This document shows, piece after piece, positions 33,001 to 33,065 of a DNA stretch of 33,065 nucleotides. This DNA comes from WQUF01 sp031549885. Lineage in GTDB: Bacteria > Bacillota > Clostridia > Clostridiales > Clostridiaceae. The notes beneath the pieces were generated by a model. That model was not told the DNA's origin. It saw nothing but the letters and a program-made list of their open reading frames with translations, and searched no databases. The stretch is from positions 1-33,065 of the forward strand of contig JAVBPD010000068.1 of the NCBI GenBank assembly GCA_031549885.1, given 5' to 3'. A program made the translations under genes and the position numbers. Each line of letters starts with the position of its first letter. Position 1 is the stretch's first letter.

Positions 33001-33065
33001 ATGAAATACTATACAATTGGTCAATTTTCAAAAGCTGTAGGTAAAAGTATCCAAACCCTAAGATT
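33001..33065 (+). CDS. IS607-type serine recombinase TnpA, N-terminal fragment (runs off window)
   Basis: Twenty-one codons are visible: MKYYTIGQFSKAVGKSIQTLR. This MerR-like helix-turn-helix opening, with IGxFxK followed by VGKSIQTLR, is the usual start of the IS607-family serine recombinase (orfA/TnpA), which cuts and joins circular element DNA. A GAGGTGATAAC ribosome site precedes the ATG. A plain MerR regulator is the alternative; the Q-T-L-R ending and missing permease favour IS607. The catalytic domain and any TnpB gene would lie to the right. Confidence 0.66.
   Translation, partial: MKYYTIGQFSKAVGKSIQTLR

Overview
The window is AT-rich DNA of a low-GC, anaerobic, Gram-positive bacterium, most likely a Clostridium (sensu stricto) relative. 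Evidence for this: strong purine-rich ribosome binding sites, frequent TTG/GTG starts, AgrC/SpoOB-type GHKL kinases, rubrerythrin, and a type II fatty-acid locus carrying a FabT-like MarR regulator. All functional calls come from reading motifs and context; no database search was made.

Layout. 1-1513 (minus): the end of a type I restriction-modification locus, with complete hsdM and the first 16 codons of hsdS. 1703-3242 (plus): an ornithine cyclodeaminase/mu-crystallin family gene and a Cys-rich DUF2284 protein, ending at a clear terminator. 3243-3995: about 750 bp without an intact gene, but with palindromes and a long imperfect inverted repeat. 3996-7310 (plus): a receiver-only response regulator and two tandem paralogous membrane histidine kinases, the first with a degraded ATP-binding G box. 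7391-12808 (minus): histidine/urocanate degradation in the order hutU, hutI fused to a GNAT acetyltransferase domain, glutamate formiminotransferase, formimino-THF cyclodeaminase; no hutH is present. 12809-13489: long divergent regulatory region. 13490-22116 (plus): fatty-acid locus acpP, accB, accC, accD, accA, marR/fabT-like, fabH, fabG, fabF, fabZ, birA. It lacks fabD and any enoyl-ACP reductase.

22135-23592 (minus): a basic hypothetical protein and a lipoprotein. 23743-26947 (plus): HAD phosphatase, an NfeD-like membrane protein that seems to start at ATT, a stomatin/SPFH protein, a small lipoprotein and rubrerythrin. 26998-27159 (minus): an overlooked 53-codon ORF. 27349-30884 (plus): MFS exporter, HD-domain hydrolase, exported beta-lactamase-fold serine hydrolase, Dabb-domain protein. 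31107-32914 (plus): exported protein translationally coupled to an ABC ATPase. 33001-end: start of an IS607-type serine recombinase, which seems to replace the expected ABC permease.

How the parts work together. HutU, HutI, the formiminotransferase and the cyclodeaminase would take urocanate to glutamate plus methenyl-THF and ammonia. AccABCD (with AccB biotinylated by the adjacent BirA) makes malonyl-CoA for FabH/FabF/FabG/FabZ on the dedicated ACP. The MarR protein probably acts on ATTATCAA/TTGATAAT elements at the acpP and accB promoters. The strongest leads are the reductase-less fatty-acid locus, the HutI-GNAT fusion, the intact/degenerate kinase pair with a receiver-only partner, the ATT start of the NfeD gene and the IS607 junction. 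I found no clearly new defence or mobile system.
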